Origin: Thermosphaera aggregans
Lineage (GTDB): Archaea > Thermoproteota > Thermoprotei_A > Sulfolobales > Desulfurococcaceae
Length of the DNA stretch: 64,000 nt
Assembly: GCF_014962245.1 (NCBI RefSeq)
Contig: NZ_CP063144.1
Coordinates: 1,044,582-1,108,581, forward strand
Direction: 5' to 3'
The number at the start of each line of letters is the position of its first letter. Position 1 is the first letter of the stretch. Both the position numbers and the translations under genes were made by a program. The notes under the pieces were generated by a model. The model was not told the origin of the DNA, did not search any database, and saw nothing but the letters and a program-made list of their open reading frames with translations. Of the stretch, positions 26,759 through 35,460 are shown one piece after another.

Positions 26759-27832
26759 ATGGGTAGAGGAAAACCCTGGTTCGTAGGACTCCTACACGGC
26801 CAAGACTGGCTATCAAACTATGATCACGACATAGACACAGTGGTAAAGGTGTTGAAAGCTGCGCGAGAACTGAGGGAGATATACCATAACGGTATTAGAA
26901 AGGTAACATGGCTCGACGGGAAAATGCTCTACCTCATCTTCTACAATAAGAGCCTTAGAACTAGAAACAGCTTCCAAACCGGAATATATCAGCTTGGAGG
27001 ACAGGCAACATACATTAGCCCAGACCAAGTATATGCTCCAACCCTTCCCGAGGACATGATCCCATATCAGACAGAAGCCATTAGCGATGTTGCCAGAGTG
27101 TTGAGCAGGTATGGAGATGGAATCGCGATTAGAATATACGGTGATGCTGCTAAATGGATTATAGGCAGAGGTCACAGGATCATCAGGGAGTTCGCCAAAT
27201 GGGCTGACATCCCCGTCTTGAACATGGAGGACGATGTCTGGCACCCGTTCCAGGCGCTAGCAGATGCTCAAGCCGCATTCGACGCTCTCGGCTGGCCGAA
27301 AGACCTGAGAGGAAAGAAGGTTGTGGTAAGCTACGCCTACAGCGGAGGGTTAAAGCCTCTCGCAGTCCCACAGGATGTTGCAACAATGTTCGCCATGATG
27401 GGCGCTGACGTGTATGTTGCACACCCACCAGGCTTCGAACTCATGGATGAAGCAATGAACAAGGCAAGAGAGTATGCCAAGCACTGGGGCGCTGAGTTCA
27501 AGATAGTTTACGACATGGACGAGGCATTCGAGGGCGCAACCATCGTGTATCCGAAAGCATGGAGCCCGAAGGGCTTCTTCCCACCATACAACAGCACCGT
27601 AGACAAGGAAGGAGCGAAAGCCTACCAGGAGAAGTTCAAGAACTGGATTGTCACAAGGGAGAGGCTTGAGAAGGCTGGAAAACCATACTACATGCACTGC
27701 GGACCCGCTGACAGAGGCCAGGAAGTAACGGACGAAGTCTTAGACTCGTACGAGAAGAGCCTCTACTTCGAGGAAGCAGAGAACAGGCTACATGTTCAAA
27801 AAGCCGTTATGGCCATGACTCTAGGAGAGTAA
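26759..27832 (+). CDS. YgeW-like knotted carbamoyltransferase of unknown substrate
   Basis: A 357-residue aspartate/ornithine transcarbamoylase-family protein. The carbamoyl-phosphate loop is SLRTR (65-69) instead of STRTR, HPFQ is at 162-165, and the acceptor-site motif is HCGPADRG (313-320) instead of HCLP. The stretches KPLAVPQ (199-205), AHPPGFEL, YPKAWSP (264-270) and QEVTDEV are shared with the bacterial YgeW group (recalled, not searched), which is part of anaerobic purine/ureide breakdown. This enzyme may phosphorolyse a carbamoylated compound to carbamoyl phosphate for the carbamate kinase at 31.6 kb; direction and substrate are inference. It has its own promoter. Confidence 0.85.
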   Translation: MGRGKPWFVGLLHGQDWLSNYDHDIDTVVKVLKAARELREIYHNGIRKVTWLDGKMLYLIFYNKSLRTRNSFQTGIYQLGGQATYISPDQVYAPTLPEDMIPYQTEAISDVARVLSRYGDGIAIRIYGDAAKWIIGRGHRIIREFAKWADIPVLNMEDDVWHPFQALADAQAAFDALGWPKDLRGKKVVVSYAYSGGLKPLAVPQDVATMFAMMGADVYVAHPPGFELMDEAMNKAREYAKHWGAEFKIVYDMDEAFEGATIVYPKAWSPKGFFPPYNSTVDKEGAKAYQEKFKNWIVTRERLEKAGKPYYMHCGPADRGQEVTDEVLDSYEKSLYFEEAENRLHVQKAVMAMTLGE

Positions 27833-28045
27833 TTTTAATCAATTCAGTACCCTTTTTCTCTCACTCCTACTTTCCTTTGGGAAGTTGATAGTATCCTAAG
27901 GTTGCACACTTTTCCTGCAATGTGGAAGTTCGGTTGCGTAGCATCTTGTTTAACACCGCAGTAACTTTGGACCATGTTCGTCTAGAACAGAGTTTTATTC
28001 AAGGATCAAGTATTGATTAAAAAATAGCATGATGTGAGACAAAAA

Positions 28046-29467
28046 CTACTTTTTGACCTCTCCTGTTTCGTATATGTGCCTTGAATAGAAGTCTTTAATT
28101 AACTTCAACGCCAATGGGGTGAAGTATACAACCGCGATCACGTTAACGAGCATCATGAGACCATACGACATGTCTGCAAAGTTCCACAGCGTCTCAAATA
28201 GTTCACCCATCACTGCTGCTGGTATGGAGGGCACGATCCATAATACTCTCACAAGATATCTCATTGGTTTTTCTGGTAGCTTAAGAATCCTGGAGAACAA
28301 GTAAACCCAGTTGATTTCCACGATCCATGCAAAGGTCAACATGGTAGTGTATGCGAATAGAGCCAGTGCCACACCAAGGATGGCTGAGGCGTATGCGCCA
28401 TATGCTCTATAGAAAGCCTCCATAACTAAAGCTGCACCGCTTAAATCAGGCCTCTCAATGTGGACCCCTGAAATTACAATCGTCAACCCAGTGACCGAGC
28501 AGATAACGATCGTGTCCATGAACACCTCGAAGATGCCGTAGAAGGCGGCTCTGCCTGGGTGGTCTATGGTCATGTAAGCGTATACGTTAGGTGTGCTCCC
28601 CGCACCAGCCTCGTTAGAGAATAAGGCCCTTGCCATGCCGTACCTAAGGGCAGTGAAAACGGTCCACCCCGCCAACCCTCCTGCAACTGCTTGCGGATTG
28701 AACGCGCCAGTGATGATCTGTGAAAACGCTGACGGAAGGTCTCCGCCGTACTTAATCCACACTCCAATACTAAAGATTATATACCATGCCGCCATGAAGG
28801 GGACCATATAGTTTGACACTTCTCCAATTCTCTTAATCCCGCCGAGGATTACCAACGCCGTGAAGATCATTAACAATATGCCTGTCACTAATCTAACTTG
28901 GAAGATCTGTTCATCAGTGGTTGCCCCGAATATTTTCCCAATGTATTCCGCTCCTAATGCAACGTTATTAGGCTGCAACATGTCCGCTGTCCCGAAACCA
29001 CCTATAATTATCAAAACCGCAAAAACCACTGAAAGGGCGGGTCCAATCTTCGGGATCAACCTTATGTAATAGGGTGTTCCGCCCTCAACCCTTCCTTCGG
29101 GTGTTACTCTTCTAGACCATACTGCGAGGGTTACTTCGACCCCTTTCAATCCCATTCCGAGTATTGCTGTCACCCACATCCAAAACAGTGCTCCTGGACC
29201 GCCCAGATGTATGGCTGTTGCTACACCTGCAATATTACCTGTTCCAACGATTGCCCCAACGGTTGCTGCCCATATAGCAAAAGGCTTCACTTCACCTTTT
29301 CCGCCTCTACCCCTATAGAACATGTTCTTCACTGCAAGACCGAACTTCCTAATTTGGTAGAACCCGCCGAGGATTCCGACCACCAACCCTGTCGATACGA
29401 GAATGATTATAGCCGGAAGACCCCATAGAAGTCCGCTTAGGTAGTCTACAATAGAAGGTATGTCCAA
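28046..29467 (-). CDS. Sodium:alanine (AGCS) symporter
   Basis: A 473-residue alanine/glycine:cation symporter with about eleven membrane helices. Family landmarks are AIWAATVGAIVGTGNIAGVATAIHLGGPG-type N-terminal region (residues 47-75) and ALFSNEAGAGSTPNVYAYM in the second half. It probably imports a small neutral amino acid with Na+. The TTG start at 29467 is preceded by GAGGTTGAT. It is divergent from the glycosylase operon and convergent with the ygeW-like gene. Confidence 0.93.
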   Translation of the reverse strand: MDIPSIVDYLSGLLWGLPAIIILVSTGLVVGILGGFYQIRKFGLAVKNMFYRGRGGKGEVKPFAIWAATVGAIVGTGNIAGVATAIHLGGPGALFWMWVTAILGMGLKGVEVTLAVWSRRVTPEGRVEGGTPYYIRLIPKIGPALSVVFAVLIIIGGFGTADMLQPNNVALGAEYIGKIFGATTDEQIFQVRLVTGILLMIFTALVILGGIKRIGEVSNYMVPFMAAWYIIFSIGVWIKYGGDLPSAFSQIITGAFNPQAVAGGLAGWTVFTALRYGMARALFSNEAGAGSTPNVYAYMTIDHPGRAAFYGIFEVFMDTIVICSVTGLTIVISGVHIERPDLSGAALVMEAFYRAYGAYASAILGVALALFAYTTMLTFAWIVEINWVYLFSRILKLPEKPMRYLVRVLWIVPSIPAAVMGELFETLWNFADMSYGLMMLVNVIAVVYFTPLALKLIKDFYSRHIYETGEVKK

Positions 29468-29695
29468 TTTATCAACCTCAATATAATATGTGGAGGCCCT
29501 TCTATAAAAATAGATCCTTGTACAAAATTACATAAAGATTTCCATGGGCTTGAGAACATATGGTGCCCCACGAGCCAATGAAACAGTTGGTTTGTTGGGA
29601 AATGCCAACCCCCATGCATCTTTTCACGTGTAGTCTTCTAAAATGTGGTTGAACACTTTCTACACATGGTTATAAGGGTATAGTATAAAGGTTTT
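29468..29695. other. Intergenic region between AGCS symporter and glycosylase operon
   Basis: An AT-rich divergent control region. On the minus strand ATTTTTATAG near 29503-29519 can serve the symporter. Within 29586-29609 GTTGG occurs twice, followed by CCAAC, allowing a small five-base-pair hairpin with no clear function. No tRNA or other RNA gene seen. Confidence 0.4.
29668..29677 (+). promoter_or_regulatory. TATA box for a leaderless small ORF / glycosylase transcript
   Basis: GGTTATAAGG is centred about 24 bases before the ATG at 29696, the spacing expected for a leaderless archaeal mRNA that begins at that ATG. Confidence 0.5.
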
Positions 29696-29875
29696 ATGAA
29701 CTTCTCTTTCAAAGAAAATAAGCAGCATCGAAACGGTCTTGACTCACACGGATTTACAAATGGGAGTTTCCGAGAACTGTTAGTGCCACTCACAACAATA
29801 TTCATAAAAGAATTTTACAAAAAAATTAATATAATATGTGCAGAACAAGTGCGAAGAATTAATGGTGGAAAATGA
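29696..29875 (+). CDS. Possible 59-residue small protein ahead of the DNA glycosylase
   Basis: An open frame of 59 codons begins at ATG 29696 directly after a well-placed TATA box, and its TGA overlaps the ATG of the glycosylase gene (ATGA). The product is basic and, in its second half, helical (IFIKEFYKKINIICAEQVRR). The last codons coincide with the GGTGG ribosome site of the next gene, so the C-terminus is partly constrained by that. It resembles nothing I know. Translational coupling supports a real gene; alternatively it is a chance frame in an AT-rich leader. Confidence 0.4.
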   Translation: MNFSFKENKQHRNGLDSHGFTNGSFRELLVPLTTIFIKEFYKKINIICAEQVRRINGGK

Positions 29876-30786
29876 AGATAGAAGGCATACATTATGGTTT
29901 AACACTGATGTATTCGTACCTCCTCCCCTTCTTTGAGATAAAGGAAACAAGTAATGGATTCATATTTGCTAAGAAATACGGGGTTTTAAAAGGATTGAAA
30001 TGTACTTTTCACGAGGATTCTCTTCTCACTATTTGCGATGCTTCATCAGTTTCTTCATTAGAGAAGAGACATATTACTAGCCTTCTCGGATTAGATAAGA
30101 CAGTATTATTTAAACAACTTTCTAGCTTTTCAGAAGATAATCTCATAGGTGAAATAACATTAATGTTTAGTCCGCTGGACGCTGAAAACATTTTTAAAAC
30201 AATCCTCCTATCCAGAAACACTGATTACTTTACTAACACCATAAGATGGGTAAAGGATTTACTAGAAGGCATTGACATATCTAGAACCTATTCTTCATAC
30301 ATTCCTAAAATGTTAAAGCAATTTAACGAGCACTTACCAGGAATTGATTTCTTGAGTTTAAACAGTAATTCTATCAGACAACTGCTAGAGATAAGGCATA
30401 TAGGTGCGAAAACAGTTTCAGCCTTACTGCTTCATGGATATGGCAATACTCTATACGCGCCCGTAGATAGGCATTTTTCTAAGCTTCTGTCCCTTCGGTT
30501 CGCAATTAGTGAGCCCTTGAAAAAATACTGTATGGAGAATGCCATGGAATGTCTCAACTGCAGGCATGGGTTGAAATGTAAATACGGCATATCCATGAAA
30601 ACATTCGGAGATTACAATGGGGTCATACAGTCAATATCATACATAGCCTCTAGACTTGAGAGAAAACCTAGTGAATTAGAAAGCATTCTTCTCAAAAATA
30701 GAAGAACCTATAAGCGTCTTACCAAAATCGTTAAAGACCTAGTTGAAAAATTCAATAAGGATTTTTCACAGAAAATATCTCGATAA
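29872..30786 (+). CDS. Divergent endonuclease III-like HhH-GPD DNA glycosylase with [4Fe-4S] cluster
   Basis: A 304-residue base-excision repair protein. The helix-hairpin-helix reads IRHIGAKTVSALLLHGYGN (174-192), with catalytic lysine K180 and aspartate D199 (APVDRHFSK) in the places of EndoIII K120 and D138. The cluster ligands C220, C227, C230, C236 have exactly the C-x6-C-x2-C-x5-C spacing of endonuclease III. The N-terminal 100 residues are extra and recall an OGG-type N-domain only vaguely. It should remove a damaged base and nick the strand; lesion specificity is unknown. Base composition is more AT-rich than neighbours. A radical SAM gene follows two bases after the stop. Confidence 0.85.
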   Translation: MKIEGIHYGLTLMYSYLLPFFEIKETSNGFIFAKKYGVLKGLKCTFHEDSLLTICDASSVSSLEKRHITSLLGLDKTVLFKQLSSFSEDNLIGEITLMFSPLDAENIFKTILLSRNTDYFTNTIRWVKDLLEGIDISRTYSSYIPKMLKQFNEHLPGIDFLSLNSNSIRQLLEIRHIGAKTVSALLLHGYGNTLYAPVDRHFSKLLSLRFAISEPLKKYCMENAMECLNCRHGLKCKYGISMKTFGDYNGVIQSISYIASRLERKPSELESILLKNRRTYKRLTKIVKDLVEKFNKDFSQKISR

Positions 30787-30788
30787 TA

Positions 30789-31568
30789 ATGGCAGGATAC
30801 AACCCTATCGTCCTGTCCGAAGCTGTTAAGAACCATGTTTGCAGGACAACCCAGAGAGGAGAGGAGAGAAAGTACTATAGGTTTAGAGGTGGTAAATGGT
30901 ACGGTGGCATAGCTACAGGCGATGTGGTAGGTTGCAATTTGAGGTGTGGCTTCTGCTGGAGCTGGAGGTTTAGCCATGTTTTCACTGGTGGTTGGTTTGA
31001 GTCTGCCGAATCAGCGTTTCAAAAAATACTGGAAATAGCGAGCAAGCATAACTATGAGTATGTGAGGTTGAGCGGTGGGGAGCCCACTATATCTAGAAGC
31101 CACCTACTAAAGATTATTGAATTGTTTTCTGAAACACATTACACCTTCATACTCGAAACTAATGGTTTACTGATAGGGTATGATCCAGACTACGCTAGGG
31201 ATCTGGCAGAGTTTTCAAATTTGGTGGTAAGGGTTAGTCTAAAAGGAGCATCTGAAGAAGAATTCCATGCTTTAACCGGGGCAGACCCGTCTTTTTTCAG
31301 GATGCAGTTGAAGAGTTTGGAGAACCTCTTAGCCTCCGGTTTCAAGCCGTGCAGGGAGGTTTACCCTGCGGTAATGTTGAGCTTCTCAACACCGGGGTCA
31401 TATAATCAGTTAAAGAGAGAGCTTTCCATGATGAGCCAGTCATTCCTTTCCTGCATTGATGAGGAATACGTTATTCTATATCCGCATGTAAAGGAGATTA
31501 TGAAGAGAAGAGGCCTTAAACCAAAAATCTCCTACACGCCTGAAGGAGTACCCGATTTCATGATTTAA
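30789..31568 (+). CDS. Radical SAM protein
   Basis: A 259-residue protein with the cluster motif C-x3-C-x2-C at C49, C53, C56 (CNLRCGFCW) and the SAM-binding SGGEP at 95-99. It has the partial TIM-barrel length of activase-like radical SAM enzymes (COG1964/PflA-like), and no SPASM extension. It begins two bases after the glycosylase stop codon, so both are in one transcript; whether the enzyme modifies nucleic acid, protein or a metabolite is not known. Confidence 0.85.
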   Translation: MAGYNPIVLSEAVKNHVCRTTQRGEERKYYRFRGGKWYGGIATGDVVGCNLRCGFCWSWRFSHVFTGGWFESAESAFQKILEIASKHNYEYVRLSGGEPTISRSHLLKIIELFSETHYTFILETNGLLIGYDPDYARDLAEFSNLVVRVSLKGASEEEFHALTGADPSFFRMQLKSLENLLASGFKPCREVYPAVMLSFSTPGSYNQLKRELSMMSQSFLSCIDEEYVILYPHVKEIMKRRGLKPKISYTPEGVPDFMI

Positions 31569-31617
31569 AAGCTTAATGATTCATTCTTATTTGATAAATG
31601 AGAAGGTGTACGGTATG

Positions 31618-32586
31618 AACGGCGTGAAGGAAGTTGTTGTCGTCGCACTAGGTGGAAACGCGTTCCAGAGCAAGGGAGATAAGGGAACAGTTGAAGAGTA
31701 CTGGAGAAACGCGTATACTTCAGCAGAATTCATTGCAAGACTCATCGGGGAAGGATATGGCGTGGTCGTGACCCATGGAAACGGCCCCCAGGTAGGCATA
31801 ATCGCTGAGTGGATGATGGCTGGGTTGAAGGAGAAAAATCTGCCGCCAATGAGCCTTGACATTGCAGGTGCTATGAGCCAGGGATGGCTGGGCTATCTTC
31901 TACAGCAAGCCTTGTACAATAAGTTAATGGAGAAGAACCTCATGGGTAAGGTTGTTAAAGGCGTAGTAACAATTGTGACTCAAACCCTTGTCGACAAGAA
32001 CGATCCAGCCTTCAAAGACCCTACTAAATACATTGGCCCATGGTATGAGAAAGAGGAGGCTGAGAAGCTGGCTAAAGAGTTTGGATGGGTTTTCAAGCCC
32101 GATCCACGCGGAGGGTATAGAAGAGTAGTAGCATCCCCTGACCCGGTTAGACAAATAGAGATTGATGCTATACGGAGACTAGTGGATGACGGGTTCGTAG
32201 TGATAGCTGACGGCGGAGGAGGCATACCCGTCTACTTTGATGACAATGGGAAACTCCGCGGCGTGGAAGCCGTTATCGACAAAGACCTTGGCGCAGAGAG
32301 AATGGCTGCCGCGGTGGGAGCAGACATATTGTTGATTCTCACGGATGTTGAGAAAGTCTATCTAAACCATGGGAAGCCTGATGCTAAGCCGATCGATCAA
32401 ATGACCGCTAGCGAAGCGTTAAAGTATTACAAGGAAGGACATTTCAAGCCGGGAAGCATGGGGCCGAAAGTACTGGCTGGAGTAAGATTCGTGCAGAACG
32501 GTGGTAAGTTAGCAATAATAGCGCACTTAAGCCAGGCCTACGAAGCCATTAAAGGAAATGCTGGAACCAGGATTGTACCAGGTTAG
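31618..32586 (+). CDS. arcC: Carbamate kinase
   Basis: A 322-residue amino-acid-kinase-fold enzyme interconverting carbamoyl phosphate + ADP with carbamate + ATP. Signature segments are VALGGNAF (10-17), HGNGPQVG, GGGGIPV, and KPGSMGPKVLAG near the end. ATG 31618 follows AAGGTG; an ATG at 31576 lacks a ribosome site. In hyperthermophiles this enzyme can run anabolically, as a carbamoyl phosphate synthetase, or catabolically for ATP. Here it lies among a YgeW-like transferase and an SsnA-like deaminase, and 6 kb from argF, so both directions must be considered. No arginine deiminase gene is present. Confidence 0.93.
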   Translation, partial: NGVKEVVVVALGGNAFQSKGDKGTVEEYWRNAYTSAEFIARLIGEGYGVVVTHGNGPQVGIIAEWMMAGLKEKNLPPMSLDIAGAMSQGWLGYLLQQALYNKLMEKNLMGKVVKGVVTIVTQTLVDKNDPAFKDPTKYIGPWYEKEEAEKLAKEFGWVFKPDPRGGYRRVVASPDPVRQIEIDAIRRLVDDGFVVIADGGGGIPVYFDDNGKLRGVEAVIDKDLGAERMAAAVGADILLILTDVEKVYLNHGKPDAKPIDQMTASEALKYYKEGHFKPGSMGPKVLAGVRFVQNGGKLAIIAHLSQAYEAIKGNAGTRIVPG

Positions 32587-32610
32587 TTTTTCCTCTCTTC
32601 TTTCTTTTTA
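32587..32610 (+). terminator. Pyrimidine-rich terminator after arcC
   Basis: TTTTTCC-CTCTTC-TTTCTTTTT tract directly after the stop codon, an archaeal oligo-T end. Confidence 0.5.
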
Positions 32611-32662
32611 TACCTTCTTCCCTTCTAAATACTATCTTAAGTAAGCACTTGGATGTGAGCAC

Positions 32663-33547
32663 ATGGCTGCCCCCAGTGAGAGAGGGAAGGTAAAAGGGGT
32701 TTTGTTCCTGGTTTTAACCACGGTGCTATGGGGCACATCATTCTCCTTCATTAAACTCTCTGTTGAGGAGATTTCCGGGTTTTCATACACGTTTTACAGG
32801 GGTCTTTTCTCCATACTAATACTTTCAATACTTCTCATCGCTAAACATGTTCGGCAAGGCATCGATGTAGAAAGCTTCGTTAAAGGAGTGTACACCGGGA
32901 TAGCTTACATGCTGGGACTGCTTCTCCAAGGACTGGGGACGAGGTTCGTGACGCCTTCAACAAGCGCGTTCATAACCGGCTTGAACACTGTTCACGTGCA
33001 CTTGTACGCGGGGCTTTTAGCAAGGAAGTATGGTTTAACCCATGCTACCTCACTGATTCTAGCGTTAACAGGACTATACATTCTGACAAGCCCGCAAAAC
33101 TCGGGCGGGTTAGGCGAGCTCTTAGTTTTCATCGGTTCCATATCATGGGCTGCTCAAATCATACTGGTAAGCAAATACAGTAATGCAAACATGCTAGAAT
33201 ATCTCTACGGTATGTTCACCCCCACCTTGTTCCTGGGCCCATATGTCTTCATCGTAGAGCATGGTGGTGAATTATCATTAAACACTATTCTTTACCTAGC
33301 CTACCTCGCTGTAGCATGCTCCCTTGGAGCAACCTACTTCCAAGTGAAGGGGCAGAAATACGTCTCCGCTAGCTCTGCAGCAATAATCTTTCTATTAGAG
33401 CCTGTTTTCGCTCTAATATTCTCACTACTCATGGGATTAGAAGCTCTCCTGACATACAAGCTTGTTGGAGGGGGTTTAATAGTTCTGGCTACTTACATTA
33501 CTACGATCGGGGAGTTAAGAGAGAACGCTAGAGGTCGACACGCTTAA
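32663..33547 (+). CDS. EamA/DMT-family permease
   Basis: A 294-residue membrane protein with ten predicted helices arranged as two EamA repeats; the first opens TVLWGTSFSFIKLS, the second with SISWAAQIILVSKYS. Such drug/metabolite transporters move amino acids, nucleobases or related solutes. The ssnA-like gene starts 41 bases downstream on the same strand, so the pair is probably an operon; transport of that enzyme's substrate or product is a reasonable guess, not shown. Confidence 0.88.
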   Translation: MAAPSERGKVKGVLFLVLTTVLWGTSFSFIKLSVEEISGFSYTFYRGLFSILILSILLIAKHVRQGIDVESFVKGVYTGIAYMLGLLLQGLGTRFVTPSTSAFITGLNTVHVHLYAGLLARKYGLTHATSLILALTGLYILTSPQNSGGLGELLVFIGSISWAAQIILVSKYSNANMLEYLYGMFTPTLFLGPYVFIVEHGGELSLNTILYLAYLAVACSLGATYFQVKGQKYVSASSAAIIFLLEPVFALIFSLLMGLEALLTYKLVGGGLIVLATYITTIGELRENARGRHA

Positions 33548-33588
33548 ATACTGTGGAATTGAAATTATTAAAAGCGAAGGTGGGTTTC

Positions 33589-34977
33589 TTGAGGGATAAG
33601 GTTGACATTCTAGTCTCCAATGGGTTAATAGTCACAATGAATGATGAGCGGAGAGTGGTTGAAAACGGGTATGTAGCGGTCTCTGGGGATCGGATCATAG
33701 ATGTTGGTGTCGGAGATGGAAGGGATAAGTATACTGCTGAGGAAATCATTGATGCACGAAAACACATAGTACTACCCGGGTTAATGTGCGCTCACACTCA
33801 TTTCTACGGTCTCTTGCTGACAGGCAGCCCATGGTTCTCGAAAATAGAGCCTCCGACAGACTTCCAGCAAAACCTTCAAAGGATTTGGTGGGCCCTCGAT
33901 GTGCTACTGTCCTATGAGGAAGCATACGCTTCAGCATTAATGGGGTCTATAGAGTTCGTGAAATCCGGAGTTACCTTCTTCTTTGATAACATAAGCGCGC
34001 CAAACGCTATAAACGGCGTGCTTGACTATATTGAGAAAGCCGTGAACGAGGTTGGGATAAGAGGCTACCTAAGCTTCGAGGCAACTCAAAGGCGTAGCCT
34101 ACAGGAGGGATTAGAAGGCCTTAAGGAGAATGAGCGCTTCATCCGGAAGAACAATATGGATGAGAGCAAGCTGGTTAAGGGCGCGATTTACTTACACGCA
34201 AGCTTCACGGTTTCAAACGATTTATTCCTCAAGGCAAGAGAGCTTGCAAACAAATACCATGCCCTGCTATCGATACATGCTGAGGAAGGCTTGGTCGATG
34301 TATACCATAATATTGAGCGGTATGGTATACGTCCTATTGAGAGAATGGAGAGGCTTGGATTCCTGGGAGATGATGTCATACTGGTGCATGTGGTCAACGC
34401 GACCGATGATGAAATTAAAATCATAAAGAAAACGGGGGCGCATGTTGCCCACAACGCTATGAGCAACATGTTGAACGCTGTAGGTGTTGCCAAGATACCG
34501 GAAATGATGGAGCAAGGCGTTAACGTGGGGATAGGTAATGATGGATACATCTTCGACCACTTTGAAAACATGCGCTCAACATACCTCATACATAAAGTAT
34601 GGAAGAGAGATCCAAGGATTATGACTCCTCTTCAAATACTTGAAATGTCCACAGTCAATGTGGCAAGAATGTTCAAGGTTTGGAAGGAGCTGGGAAGCAT
34701 AGAGCCTGGTAAAAAAGCCGACATAGTCTTGATAAAACCCGAACTACCCTCGACACCGGTTAACTCTAAAACAGTTTACGGACACCTTGTTAACACTGTG
34801 AATAGCAGGGATGTCAAAACCGTTATTGTGAATGGAAAGCTAGTTATGAAGGACAGGGTGGTCTTAAACATTGATGAGGAAAAATCCATAGATTATGTTC
34901 ACAAGGTTGTTGAAAAACTATGGGAAAAGCTCATTGAGAAGGGAGAATACCAGTTAGACGTTCTAGACAAGCCGTAG
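33589..34977 (+). CDS. SsnA-like amidohydrolase (putative aminohydrolase/deaminase)
   Basis: A 462-residue metal-dependent hydrolase of the chlorohydrolase/guanine deaminase group. Metal ligands are visible at H69 and H71 (AHTHF), H203 (LHASF), H230 (SIHAEEG) and D318 (GNDGY). The segments LPGLMCAHTHFYGLLLTG and NLQRIWWALDVLLSYEEAY align well, from memory, with bacterial SsnA, a member of the ygeW-yqeA-ssnA-ygfK set. A TTG at 33589, four bases after AAGGTGGG, is the likely start; a GTG at 33553 would add twelve residues and has no site. It should deaminate or dehalogenate a heterocycle; substrate unknown. Confidence 0.85.
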   Translation: MRDKVDILVSNGLIVTMNDERRVVENGYVAVSGDRIIDVGVGDGRDKYTAEEIIDARKHIVLPGLMCAHTHFYGLLLTGSPWFSKIEPPTDFQQNLQRIWWALDVLLSYEEAYASALMGSIEFVKSGVTFFFDNISAPNAINGVLDYIEKAVNEVGIRGYLSFEATQRRSLQEGLEGLKENERFIRKNNMDESKLVKGAIYLHASFTVSNDLFLKARELANKYHALLSIHAEEGLVDVYHNIERYGIRPIERMERLGFLGDDVILVHVVNATDDEIKIIKKTGAHVAHNAMSNMLNAVGVAKIPEMMEQGVNVGIGNDGYIFDHFENMRSTYLIHKVWKRDPRIMTPLQILEMSTVNVARMFKVWKELGSIEPGKKADIVLIKPELPSTPVNSKTVYGHLVNTVNSRDVKTVIVNGKLVMKDRVVLNIDEEKSIDYVHKVVEKLWEKLIEKGEYQLDVLDKP

Positions 34978-35096
34978 TAATCGTGAAAAGTTTTCACTAT
35001 CAGTATTCACCAAAATGTCCCCGTTTTCGAATCAATTATTTTGTTAAAAAGCATGTTAAATACTACAATATCATTTCAAATCTTAAAACGTAAAGT

Positions 35097-35104
35097 TATA
35101 AAAG
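35097..35104 (+). promoter_or_regulatory. TATA box of cren7
   Basis: TATAAAAG about 38 bases before the ATG; initiation near 35125 leaves a short leader with GAGGTGG (35128-35134). Confidence 0.6.
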
Positions 35105-35138
35105 CTTTAACAGTCTAAATAATTTGTGAGGTGGAAAT

Positions 35139-35324
35139 ATGCCTTGTGACAAGCCAGTTAAGGTGAAAACAGCAACCGGAAAAGAATTAGAGCTAATCCC
35201 GAAGAAGGTTTGGCAGTTAAATCCTCGCGGTAAGAAAGGCGTGAAAGTAGGTTTGTTCCAGGACCCTGAGACCGGCACGTTTTTCAGGGCAAAGGTTCCG
35301 GAAGACTACCCATTGTGTGGGTAG
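35139..35324 (+). CDS. cren7: Chromatin protein Cren7
   Basis: A 61-residue basic DNA-binding protein with the SH3-like Cren7 pattern: KPVKVKTATGKELELIPKKV, then KGVKVGLFQDPETG and FRAKVPEDYP. Cren7 is conserved in Crenarchaeota, binds duplex DNA without sequence preference and constrains supercoils. It ends with an unusual CG. It has its own TATA box and a strong GAGGTGG site, in keeping with high expression. Its presence is the clearest taxonomic marker in the window. Confidence 0.95.
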   Translation: MPCDKPVKVKTATGKELELIPKKVWQLNPRGKKGVKVGLFQDPETGTFFRAKVPEDYPLCG

Positions 35325-35460
35325 AATTTTTTAGATTTACACTTCTTACCCTTATCACCCTGTTTTTCAACGAACTCTCGCATCACTGAACGGTAATTGA
35401 TGTTGATAAAACTTTTTTACTTGAGTAGTTAACAATTAATCGGTACAGTGGGTGAAACGT

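Noticed and set aside
29586-29609. GTTGG/CCAAC hairpin as a regulatory RNA
   Set aside because: Only five base pairs with alternative pairings and no further structure.
31618-32586. Carbamate kinase as evidence for an arginine deiminase pathway
   Set aside because: No arginine deiminase or arginine/ornithine antiporter is present in the window, and the archaeal enzyme may work anabolically.
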